This document shows positions 43,543-51,983 of a stretch of DNA of 64,000 nt, in pieces. Source of the stretch: Azolla caroliniana (taxonomy: Eukaryota; Polypodiophyta); assembly GCA_043228905.1 (NCBI GenBank), contig JBHGNT010000015.1:15996001-16060000 (forward strand), read 5' to 3'. The position numbers and the translations under genes were made by a program. Under the pieces are notes generated by a model. That model worked only from the letters and a program-made list of their open reading frames with translations. It had not been told where the DNA came from and did no database searches. The stretch's first letter is position 1. Every line of letters begins with the position of its first letter.

Positions 43543-43785
43543 GTGCACATATGTAAACGTTTTAGATAATCAATTAAAGACCACTACAACATCATTGACT
43601 TAATGAAAAAAAATGACATATAAACTAAACACATCATTAGATGGGAGAAGAGAGAATAGAAAGAAAAATTATGGAAAGAGTTACCGAAGTTCTTTGTTGA
43701 TCGTTGTTTGGATCAAGGCCGACCGCACATCGATCGATCAGCATCAATCAAAACACAAATGAAAAACAAAGAAACATTAGTACAT

Positions 43786-43798
43786 AAATCTGATACCA
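43786..43798 (-). other. G2 primer binding site, tRNA-Met type
   Basis: Minus-strand TGGTATCAGATTT starts two bases inside the right LTR; the first ten bases match the initiator tRNA-Met primer site. Confidence 0.85.
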
Positions 43799-43800
43799 AA

Positions 43801-44256
43801 TATTAGAGATCTAAGTACTAAAGTAAGCTTAAGATAAGGATAAACAAATGATAGATAGAAAGGAGAAAGAGAAAGAAGGGTGCCGATCCACCCGACCACC
43901 CCCGAGCGAAGGGATCGAGACGGACTCGAGCCTCGATCGGCGTCCCATACCACCGCCATGGCGTCGAGTTGTACCTGGTGCTGGCGCGCTCGCTACAAGA
44001 GTTGACCCACCACAAGAGCAGAGTCTCGATGTAGTAAAAAAGATGATCAAATGAGGGTAGCTAGGCCTCTTATTTATAGCGATACCCAAGGCCCCCAGGC
44101 AAGTTCACACTTGACCTAATGGGTTGTCTCAATCCCGAGGATTAAAAGTAATCCTCCCCTTCTTTACACTCTCGTTTAACCCTCACACTTATCCACGTGT
44201 ATAGAATACTACGGTAAATTCTCACCACAGGATATTAAATGGTCATGCCCGTAACA
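43801..44256 (-). repeat. G2 right LTR (5' LTR)
   Basis: 456 bp, same length as the left LTR and about 11 mismatches by eye. It also begins TATTAGAG on plus, so the non-canonical TA end is shared by both copies. CCGTG follows at 44257-44261. Confidence 0.92.
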
Positions 44257-44261
44257 CCGTG

Positions 44262-45384
44262 TAACGGGGTTCTTTAGGCGGGAAGACCGGCGTAACTTGG
44301 TATTACCCGGTTTGAGGCCCTTCTTGGCCAGTTCGGACTTCATTCTCAAAGGTCCACCTTCATCTTTTCCGAAGTCGGATTCGCTCCGATCCGACTCAAC
44401 GTTGTTGGTTTCGTATTCCGGCATCTTCTTCTTCCCTTTTTCTTTGTGCGTGAACTGTCTCCTCGGTTCCTTGCGCGGGGAGAGCACGACAAAGTCTCCA
44501 TTACTCGCCGGTTCCTCATCCGACTGGTCATCCCGACTCAACTGCTCATTCTGTCCACTTAACCGAAATGAAATCAGACTCTCTTCTAGAGTGCCGAAGT
44601 CTTCATCTTCTTTTTGGACTGATTCAGGCTCACTAGCCTCATCCTCTGGTATCGGGTCGGGATCGGAGGTCGGAGCCGGTAAGACATACCATGATGCCGT
44701 CTCATCAAACTCAACATCCCAGCTAACTCAGACTTGCTTCGTCCGGGGGTTATAACACTTATACCCCTTTTGCTCATGCGAGTAACTGACCAGGATGCAT
44801 TTCTCCGACTTTGCATCCAACTTCCTCCGCTTCTCATCCAGTACATGCACATATGCAATGCTACCGAATATCCGAAGATGCCTCAAATTTGGCTTGCGCC
44901 CGAAATACAGCTCATGCGCGGAAACGTTGCCACCGATCCGGTTTTGGATATAGACGACCGTCTAGACTGCCTCCGCCTAGTAGAAATGGGGCATGCTCTT
45001 CTCCTCCAGCATTGCCCTTGCCGTGTCGACAATCAACCGGTTCCTCCTTTCGGCCAGATTGTTTTGCTCCGGTGTGTATCTGCAGCTGAATTCTCTCCGA
45101 ATTCCTTTTTGCTGCAAATAACTATTGAATTGGCCGGAAAAATATTCTTTTCCGCCATCCGACCGCAAGCACTTGATCTTCCTCTCGATTTCCCGTTCAA
45201 CCAAGCTTTGCAGGTTCTGGAAACACTCGAAGACTTCACTCTTCCGCTCGATGAGGTAGATCCATGTGTGCCAGTTGTAGTCGTCGATGAAGGAGACGAA
45301 ATATCAACTCCCACCAAGACTCACGTTCCGTGCCAGTCCCCATACATCCGAATGAATAAGGTCGAGCTTGTTATGGCTGCAGTT
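44262..45384 (-). pseudogene. C3 integrase and integrase-RT linker
   Basis: Blocks include EREIERKIKCLRSDGGKEYFSGQF (second catalytic Asp), REFSCRYTPEQNNLAERRNR (catalytic Glu), the MPHFYXAEAV region, and the FGSIAYVHVLDEKRRKLDAKSEKC-like hydrophobic block, followed by an acidic/serine-rich linker to 44262. Frameshifts and a TAG near 44974 are present. Confidence 0.8.
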
Positions 45385-46140
45385 TCATTCGATGGGAAAT
45401 GGAAGCTGGTGTTGCTTCCCGAGTTGGCATGCTTCACATATTTTGGCCTTCCAGCCACTGAACTTTGGCAAACTGAAAACAACTTGTTTCGTTTGCAGGT
45501 CTTGAAGCCTTCGGTAATTGACGTGGCCGATCCGCTTGTGCCAGAGATCAATATCCGACTCAATCTTCTGTCCTTTGGCGAACAGAGCGGTGCCGACGTC
45601 ATTGGTGTCGAGGATAAACATCCTCCCGTCTCTGTGCCCTTGCGCAATGACTTGGCCCTCTTCCTCGATGAAGCACCCGAGGTGCGTAAACTGCACCTGC
45701 ATCCCCTGGTCGACAATCTGTCCAACCGACTCCAGGTTCTTCGTGATGGTCGGAACGTTTAATACGTTCATCGGCTTCCTCCTTTGTCCGACGTGGCTCA
45801 AAGGGAGTTCTCCGACATGCACGATTGGGTGAGGAGTGTCGTCTCCGGTTTCGACAACTCCTGGTTGTTCCGGTTTCTCCACAAAAGAGAACCACTCTTT
45901 GTGGCTTGTCATGTGATTCGGTGCACCGACGTGGCTCAAAGGGACTTCTCCTACATGCACGATTGGGAGGAGTGTCGTCTCCGGTTTCGACAACTCCTGG
46001 TTGTTCCGGTTTCTCCACAAAAGAGAACCACTCTTTGTGGCTTGTCATGTGATTCGATGCACCGGAATCAACATACCACACTTCCTCCGACTTGGAAGTG
46101 GTCTTCTTCATCGAGTTAGCCTCGTGTTTCATCACCAAGA
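45385..46140 (-). pseudogene. C3 protease and GAG-pre-integrase with internal duplication
   Basis: Encodes SEEVWYVDSGASNHMTSHKE (catalytic DSGA), the NLESVGQIVDQGMQV block, HKRIGHVNYRRLQDL and EACQLGKQHQLPFP. A 138-bp segment is duplicated in tandem (45790-45927 and 45928-46063); the second copy lacks 2 bp and shifts the frame. Only one protease start is present, at the right. Confidence 0.83.
45790..46063. repeat. 138-bp tandem duplication in C3 protease
   Basis: GACGTGGCTCAAAGGGA begins at 45790 and again at 45928. The copies are nearly identical apart from a few substitutions and a 2-bp difference (GGGTGAGG versus GGGAGG), so the duplication is younger than the element. Confidence 0.9.
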
Positions 46141-47086
46141 CTAGCCCTTTACCGGCTTTTCTGGTTTTGGATCCTCCCGATCCTTTTGCGTAGTGTGAGT
46201 ATTGCCGGTTCTCTCTGCTGGATCCGGATTTGTCCGAATCGGCGTGTTTCTTCCAGCACTCGCTTTCTCTGTGGCCCTTTTTACCACAATACCATCATTC
46301 CATGTCGGCCTTTGCTTGCCGGCCTCCAATGCCACCTTGACTCCCCCTGCTTGTGGAGGGTCCAGAATTGCTGTCAGCACGTTCTCTGTGCCTTTGGTCC
46401 AGCTCTTGTCGGTTGCTACCATTGCGAGTCGACCGGCCTCGTCCACCACGCCCATGGGGTCGATCTGCCTCCGTGTACAACATCCAGCTGTCGGTGGGTG
46501 CACTTGTTGACGCACCGGCGTGGTTCTCCTCTACAAGGAGCATCGATTGTAAGTCGAAAAATGATAGCGTATTCTCCCTCGTACAGACCGCCGTTCGGAA
46601 AGCTCCGAACTTAGACGCTAACCCGCCAAGACAAACCTGCACCATCTCGTCCTCCTCAACGTTCACGTTGATAGAGGCGAGTGAGTCGCAGATTTCTTTA
46701 ATCTTGGTGGTGTAGTCAACCACCGACATATCCTGTTGTCGTGCATTGCTCAACTCTTGCCTGAGTTGAAGCTTCCTGGCTGTATTGCTTGCGGCGAAGA
46801 CGTTTTTCAGATTTCCCCAAGCTTCTTTGGGCGTCTTGGCGTCTCCGATATGGCTCAGCAGTTGGTCTCCGACACTGGACGCGAAGCAGTACATCACTCT
46901 GCTTGCCGCTTGCTCCCACACAGGGAAGTCCTTGTGTGTCGCATCAGGTGCTATGTCGTTAGCTCTGTCGATATAGCTCCAGTAACCATGCCCAAGCATG
47001 TACTGGTGCATCTTGTAAAACCAAGATGCGTAGTTGGTTTTGTCGAGCTTCTCCACCGGGAGCGAGCTAGCCATTCCTCTGTCCAT
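46141..47086 (-). pseudogene. C3 copia gag
   Basis: It starts MDRGMASSLPVEKLDKTNYA at 47086 and runs through the gag body (AWGNLKNVFAASNTARKLQL, MSVVDYTTKIKEICDSLASI, QVCLGGLASKFGAFRTAVCT) in one frame to 46295. The zinc knuckle W/YYGKKGHRESECWKKHADS follows at about 46240-46290 after a TGA at 46295-46297 (TGG in relatives). This is the best preserved gag of the C2-C4 family. Confidence 0.85.
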
Positions 47087-47163
47087 TTTGTTTTTCCTAT
47101 TCTTTACGAAGGTTAGGTTTTCTTCTTGATCTAAGGTCGGTTGTAGAGGTTCTCAACCCTCGC

Positions 47164-47175
47164 GCTCTGATACCA
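47164..47175 (-). other. C3 primer binding site, initiator tRNA-Met type
   Basis: Minus-strand TGGTATCAGAGC directly follows the 5' LTR with no gap. Confidence 0.93.
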
Positions 47176-47580
47176 TGTAAAAGATTATGTGCGGAAGCAA
47201 GTAGAAAACCAAACACAGAAACACAGGTTTAATGGAAAGCTTTACAGTACGCGGGAGAGACAGAGAAAGAGCAGAACAAGTTAAGTCTATTACAAAGCAA
47301 TAATCGTTCTCTGTACATAAGATGTGCTCAACAACACTATTTATACAAGTCTTAAGAGGACTGACAGAAGTACAGTGTACTTCAATGCTCATACGAGCGT
47401 CTGACACTAACTATGAGACTATTAACTACCTAGTAGTCTAGGCTACTACTAGGCTTCAGGTTACTATTTGATCCAGCTAACCGACTCCCCAGCTCACCGA
47501 CTCAATTGCTCACCGACTCGCCGATCCGTCTCCATCCTTTTGGATGCCGATCCGGACCTGGTTGAGCTTGCCACTCAACA
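47176..47580 (-). repeat. C3 right LTR (5' LTR)
   Basis: 405 bp, TGTAAAAGATT...CACTCAACA, closely similar to the left LTR apart from small indels and substitutions. AGAAA follows at 47581-47585. Confidence 0.93.
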
Positions 47581-47821
47581 AGAAATACCGATTTGACATC
47601 CATATGATAAGTCAAACATCCTCTTGAAGCAACCAAAGCTATGACTATTCAAATTGTGTAATGCGAGCTATGGGGGCAAATGTTTCTTGTACATTGAACC
47701 CTTCGATTTTGGGAGTATCCGTTGCACTACTACTTGGGGTTTATCATTGATTATGTCTAACAAAGAAGACAAAAAATAACCCTGAAGTAAAAAAGGAGAT
47801 GGAGAAGAAGTGAAAAACATG

Positions 47822-48537
47822 GTGTTGCGTTACTTCGCGCATGCGTGTAGAATAAGGCGGGACCACGGGGGTCTTGGACTAGGTAGTAGATAGGAAGACG
47901 GGCATGAGCAAAGTGGAAGAGATTAACACGGTGGAGAAAGTAGAAAGAGACAATATTGAAGAAGTTACGTATATTATGGCATGAAAGCCTCAATGCGATT
48001 ACAACCGCGGTCGCGTGGGCCGAACTCAAGACATAAGTAGAATGTAAACCCTAATAGGATAAGTAAAGAAAGAAATGAAGAAACCCTAAACTGAATAGAT
48101 ACTCTCGACCTAAGTGGTATACCTCTTCTTACTCAAAATAGGCAACCCTCTCAATGGTGCCCCTTCCTCTCCTTTTATAGCATAAGGAGAGAAAGCTATT
48201 ACAAAAAGGAGGGACTAAATATCCCCTTCATTCAATGGGGGGATATTTGCTTAGATTCTTGGAGGAGGGATTGATGGGGCCTTAACTCCTACTCCTCACA
48301 CATACTACTATGCCCATTACTCACCTCGTACTCCTATGTTCCTCTCTCTCTCTCATGTGGATGTGCACATAAGTGCACATCACATTTATACTTTAGGAAT
48401 TTTGTGGTGCATTTCTTACAATTTACATTTGTTCTTATTAATATTTTACAAATACATCATGTGCGTGTGCAACGTTGCACACCTCAGTTTTGCTCGCTCC
48501 GCTCGGTTTTCCCCTTATGGACGAAAATCTTCACAAC
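47822..48537 (-). repeat. G1-family LTR, degraded
   Basis: TGTTGCGTTACTTCGCGCATGCGTG and GGCGGGACCACGGGGGTCTTGGACT match the start of G1's LTRs, and it ends CTTCACAACA (family CTTCACGACA). About 716 bp, near the G1 LTR length. Its partner LTR was not identified. Confidence 0.65.
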
Positions 48538-48702
48538 AACGGAAAATATACCTTAAATGTAAAAATCCTCAAAATATCAAACTCCCCAAATGCCAAAAAG
48601 AATAACTCCTTCCCCTTCTAAAAACTTCGACTTGAAATGAGCCTCCTCCCCTCTTGTATCGAAAATGCCCAAGGGAATAATTCATTTATACGTATTGGTA
48701 GT
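48538..48702. other. Short unassigned stretch left of C4
   Basis: Host sequence of C4, likely internal sequence of a decayed Ty3 element. Nothing specific recognised. Confidence 0.35.
48698..48702. repeat. C4 target-site duplication GTAGT (partner ATAGT 55434-55438)
   Basis: Four of five bases agree between the two flanks (one G/A difference), consistent with an aged 5-bp duplication. Confidence 0.75.
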
Positions 48703-49137
48703 TGAAAAGAGTAACGTGCAGAAGCAAGTATGAAGACCGAATAGAAGGAAGAAAACTCAGGTTTAATGGAGAGCTTGAGCTTATGCAGTATACGTAGGAG
48801 AGACAGAGAGAGTGAGAGAGAAAAAACACAAGAACTATATTCAACACACGCTCCGTACATATGTGTGTTCAATGAACACTTTTATACAAGTCTTAGAAGA
48901 ACTGACCGAAGTACTGACAGTACTTCAATGCTCATTAAGAGCTCCTACACTAACTCCCAAATATATTCCTCACGGAAAATCTTTCCTAACGGCCTCCTGG
49001 TTTACGCATCGATCCGGCCCTACCTACGCACCGGTCTGCATACCGGTTTACGCATTCGGCCTAACCGATCGGTCCCAACCGATCTGGTCCTCGGCTTCTT
49101 CAGTCGATCCGGCCGATGTTGAGCTTGTCTCTCAACA
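48703..49137 (-). repeat. C4 left LTR (3' LTR)
   Basis: 435 bp, TGAAAAGAGTAAC...TCTCAACA. Minus-strand TATA box TTGTATAAAAGTG (about 48880-48892) and terminal hairpin TGTTGAG/CTCAACA with 7-nt loop (49117-49137). Confidence 0.94.
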
Positions 49138-49161
49138 CTCCCCCTCAAGCTCAACTTGAGG
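49138..49161 (-). other. C4 polypurine tract within a hairpin
   Basis: On the minus strand GAGGGGGAG ends directly at the LTR. Its left part overlaps the perfect stem CCTCAAG/CTTGAGG with a 5-nt loop (49143-49161). The arrangement recurs in C2b, C2c and, with one mismatch, in C3. Confidence 0.75.
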
Positions 49162-49326
49162 CTCTTCGGGATCTTCGGGCTCACAGCTCCGGTTCCTCCT
49201 GGCTTCACACCTCGCTCGCGCTCCATGACCTATTCGTCTCCACGCACTTCGACCCTTCCGGTCCGCTTGTCTGCTCATGTGGCCCTTATCAGCTCTTCTG
49301 CTGTTGCGGTGTTGACGCTTCTCATG

Positions 49327-49999
49327 CTACCTTTTCTTCCGCTTGGGCCTCGGTTGATTCAGCGTATCTGAATCAAACATCCGAACCGACTCGGCTACCT
49401 CTGATCGGTTTTCACTCTCGTCCGAGTTGGCTGTCTCCAACTTGTCTTCGGTCTTCTCGCCCTCGATGGCGTCATCTTCCCCATGCGTGGTTGGCTTCGG
49501 CTCCCTCCTTCGGCTACTCCCCTTCTGTCCGCTTCTGGACTTTTCCGCGGGTCCACCCTCGGCTTCTTCAGTCGATCCGAAGTCGAACTCGACAACCGAG
49601 TCAACCGACTCGGTGTCGCGGTCTCCACTCCTTTCTTGCTGCCTTGCTTGGTCGTTCGGGACTGTTCTCCCCCTCAAGTTTGGCACGTCGAGGTGACGCA
49701 ATCCGAGCGCTCCTGAGAATTGCCGCAACTTGTCCAGACCAAGAGGCTTGGTAAAGATGTCGGCAGTCTGCCGATCCGTCGGAACGTACTGAAGTTCGAC
49801 TTCACCGGAAAGGACACGCTCACGAACGAAATGGTAGTGCACCTCAATGTGCTTGGTCCGTGCGTGGAAAACATGGTTTTTCGCGAGCTGGATGCTGTTG
49901 AGGTTGTCGCAGTAGATCGTCGTCGGATCTGACACCTCCTCTTGCAGGTCCCTAAGTAGCCGCTTCAACCATATGGTTTCGCACGTCGCGATAGCCGCT
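49327..49999 (-). pseudogene. C4 RNase H end and charged C-terminal tail
   Basis: The frame covers RLLRDLQEEVSDPTTIYCDNLN, HIEVHYHFVRERVLSGEVEL and DIFTKPLGLDKLRQFSGALGLRHLDVPNLRG. It then continues for about 115 residues of Glu/Asp/Ser/Lys-rich sequence (EFDFGSTEEAEGG, ETANSDESENRSEVA, RMFDSDTLNQ) ending PRPKRKKR, a nuclear-localisation-like cluster. Most copia polyproteins end shortly after the LRG block. S1 separates this part from the rest of RNase H at 50955. Confidence 0.86.
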
Positions 50000-50136
50000 G
50001 TCGGGGTAGTTGTGATTCGTGCGGCGAAGTCGCAAGGACTAAGGTTAAGGGGAGTTGAAGAAACTTAAGTTTTAATAAGGCTTGTATGGTGATGATAGAA
50101 TGGTTAAGGATAATAAGATGAAGAATTACGAGTAAT

Positions 50137-50213
<77 letters not shown>
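50137..50213. repeat. (GT)n(GA)n microsatellite
   Basis: About 12 GT units followed directly by about 26 GA units inside S1. Confidence 0.95.
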
Positions 50214-50215
<2 letters not shown>

Positions 50216-50386
50216 GAGCATAGATAAAAGATAGAGACAATGTATGATTCAAGAAAGAAGATTGAGACAAAGTATGATTCAAGGAACAAGAGTATATGAT
50301 ATAAACATTCAATGTATATTAAAAGTATAATATTTTACCAACTTTACAATCCTTGATCGCAAACAGAACACATTCTCTATCGACCC

Positions 50387-50446
50387 TTGATTTGAAGCCA
50401 CGACCTCAACTTCGAAACGAGAGGTTCTCCACCCAATGAGCTAGTC
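50387..50446 (-). ncRNA. tRNA-like module T3 in S1 (degenerate)
   Basis: Minus-strand box A-like GACTAGCTCATTGGGTGGA (50428-50446) and box B-like TGGCTTCAAATCAA (50387-50400) at tRNA-like spacing. No acceptor stem evident. Confidence 0.45.
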
Positions 50447-50529
50447 TTCTTTACTTGATTGTATTATTTTCTCACTCTCCCTTGATTCATTCCTCTTGTT
50501 TTCCTTGCCCCTCTTTATATAAGTGTTGC

Positions 50530-50640
50530 CATGCATATGGTAATGTATGGGAGCATGGCATGCATGCAATGCATGAGTTACATGTAATGCATGATCGCCA
50601 TTTGGCACACATGCATTGCATGTGATGAATGATGGCTATG
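50530..50640. repeat. ATGCAT-rich block in S1
   Basis: Words GCATGGCATGCATGCAATGCATG and ATGTAATGCATGATCGCCATTTGGCA parallel 4487-4540 (ATGTAATGCATGAGCGCCAAATGGCA) in the S1-like segment at the left of the window. Confidence 0.75.
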
Positions 50641-50696
50641 TATGAAAATAGATATGGGATAACTATAATGATGAAAATGCATTCTAAAATAACTAA

Positions 50697-50757
50697 CCTA
50701 GCTTAGTGGTGTATGCTTGGTGCTTGGTATACAAGGTTGAGGGTTCAAGTCCCTCAA
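50697..50757 (+). ncRNA. tRNA-like module T1 in S1
   Basis: Box A-like TAGCTTAGTGGT (50699-50710) and a perfect T-arm: stem GAGGG/CCCTC with the 7-nt loop TTCAAGT (50739-50755). The stem extends to TTGAGGG/CCCTCAA. It has box B core GGTTCAAGTCC. The region upstream of box A does not pair as an acceptor stem with the 3' side, so it is tRNA-derived rather than a tRNA gene. Confidence 0.55.
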
Positions 50758-50834
50758 TTTTACTTAATACAATATATAGCTTCATTCTTATATCATGAAG
50801 CACATTTATTACATACTTTTACAAATAAATAGCC

Positions 50835-50893
50835 TAGCCTAGTGGTATGTACATTGTACATCGTTTATAAGGATGTGGGTTCAAGTCTCTCAA
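50835..50893 (+). ncRNA. tRNA-like module T2 in S1
   Basis: Box A-like TAGCCTAGTGGT (50835-50846) and box B-like GGGTTCAAGTCTC (50877-50889). It is followed by TATTAAATACAA..TTTATATCGTGAAGCACA, which parallels the sequence after T1. T1 and T2 therefore form a tandem duplicate with a period of about 136 bp. Confidence 0.55.
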
Positions 50894-50954
50894 ATATTAT
50901 TAAATACAACATTTAAGCTCATTTTTATATCGTGAAGCACATTCTTCACGACAC

Positions 50955-51971
50955 CGCTCCTCGGTACTCAGCTTCGGTACTCGACAGTGCAACTGTCGGT
51001 TGCTTCTTACTGCTCCACGCAATCGCGACACTCCCGAGGGAGAACGCGTATCCGGACGTGGATCGGCGATCGGCGGCGTTGCCAGCCCAATCAGCATCGG
51101 TGTAGCCGACTAACTGCGCGGCTGCACCGGTCCGATATAGCAGCCCCAGGTCCTTAGTGCCGTTGACATACCGAAGTATGCATTGCGCACACTGGAGGTG
51201 CTCCTCGGTAAGTCGCGCCATGAACTGACTGATCACTCCGACCGGATAACTGAGGTCGGGTCGGCTGATGGTCAAGTATATGAGGCTTCTGACAATTTGT
51301 TGGAACCTCGTCGGGTCGCATACCTTTCCCGTATCGGGACGAAGCTTGACGGTTCTGTCCAGAGGAGTCGAGACGGACTTACAGTCGGCCATCCCGAATT
51401 TGAAGAGCATACTCAGCACGTAATGATGTTGGCTGATCAATATGCCTTCGGGGGTACGGATCACTTCGATCCTAAGGAAGTAATGAAGCTCCCCCAGATC
51501 CTTCATGTCAAATGATGCCGCAAGCTGGAGCTTCACGTGGTCGATTTCACCTAGGTCGGCGCCGGTGATGACCAAGTCATCAACATATAGTAAAATACTA
51601 ACCAGTCCGAGTCGACCTTTCCGGATGAACAGGGAAGAGTCCGATTTTGACGTGACGAAGCCCATCCGACGCAGTTGTTGCGTGATCTTCGCGTTCCAGG
51701 CACGCAGGGCTTGCTTCAGTCCGTAAAGGGACTTCTTCAGTCGGCATACTGCCGAGGAGTTCGTTCCAGAGTGAAATCCGGGGGGCTGTACCATGTACAC
51801 CTGTTCCTCAAGGTCACCTTGCAGGAACGCATTCTTTACATCCATCTGATGTAAGTGCCACCCCTTCACCACAGATACTGCGAGCAAAACACGGACGATC
51901 GTAAATTTCGCAACCGGCGCAAACGTCTCATCGTAGTCGATGCTGTGTTTCTGCGCGTAGCCCTTTGCCAC
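50955..51971 (-). pseudogene. C4 reverse transcriptase and RNase H start
   Basis: 339 codons in one frame: [20 protein letters not shown]-type start, [38 protein letters not shown], catalytic LLYVDDLVITGAD, MKDLGELHYFL, SRPDLSYPVGVISQFM, RNase H YTDADWAGNAADRRST and SSTEAEYRGA up to the S1 junction. It is separated from the upstream linker by a TAA near 51985 where relatives have a Tyr codon (YKARLVAKG). Confidence 0.9.
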
Positions 51972-51983
51972 TAGCCGAGCCTT

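Larger units (their letters stand above)
42121..43785 (-). other. G2 leader (5' UTR), about 1.7 kb
   Basis: Non-coding stretch between gag and the primer site, long for a Ty3 element. It holds a reverse-strand tRNA-like module (42564-42615) and a five-unit hairpin array (43300-43542). No credible gene. Confidence 0.75.
37243..44256 (-). mobile_element. G2: Ty3/gypsy element of chromovirus type
   Basis: 7014 bp, two 456-bp LTRs, CCGTG duplication (37238-37242 and 44257-44261), tRNA-Met-type primer site, polypurine tract, a long leader (42121-43785) and a gag-pro-RT-RNaseH-integrase frame ending in a chromodomain-like tail. The LTRs differ at about 11 positions by eye. The polyprotein frame has eight stops but no frameshift. 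It lies within C3. Confidence 0.94.
28597..47580 (-). mobile_element. C3: copia element carrying two Ty3 insertions
   Basis: LTRs 28597-29011 and 47176-47580, TSD AGAAA, tRNA-Met primer site at 47164-47175. Its own sequence (about 5.9 kb) is split by G1 (30023-36030) and G2 (37243-44256). Order on the minus strand: gag, zinc knuckle, protease, integrase, RT, RNase H, short basic tail. Stops and a tandem duplication break the frame. It belongs to the family of C2a-c and C4. Confidence 0.92.
26896..47762 (-). mobile_element. C6: old copia element, outer shell of the nest
   Basis: Left LTR 26896-27545, then RNase H and RT remnants (27600-28596), interrupted by C3 (28597-47580), then the rest of the RT remnant (47586-47735) and a 27-bp terminus matching the end of the left LTR. 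Gag, protease, integrase and most of the right LTR are deleted. The RT reads across the C3 insertion: MDVKSVF on the right side, FLNGHLKEEVYV on the left. The TSD is AAGAA. Confidence 0.8.
50000..50954 (-). mobile_element. S1: 955-bp LTR-like insertion in C4
   Basis: It interrupts C4 RNase H. Host sequence reads CCGCT at 49995-49999 and CCGCT again at 50955-50959. With the shared T assigned to the element, the ends are TGTCG...CGACA and the duplication is CCGC, like G1. No protein coding. Contents left to right: (GT)n(GA)n, a reverse tRNA-like module, TATATAA, an ATGCAT-rich block and two forward tRNA-like modules. It may be a solo LTR or a short non-autonomous element; 4264-4941 is a relative. 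Confidence 0.7.

Noticed and set aside
44734-45762. 342-aa plus-strand ORF
   Set aside because: It is the antisense of the C3 integrase/protease region, which carries all recognisable motifs on the minus strand.
50104-50312. Ser/Leu and Thr/His repeat ORFs on the (GT)n(GA)n tract
   Set aside because: Pure microsatellite translation; no gene evidence.
50697-50893. Functional tRNA genes
   Set aside because: T-arm and boxes A/B are present but I could not form an acceptor stem, and anticodon arms are poor. Annotated only as tRNA-like.
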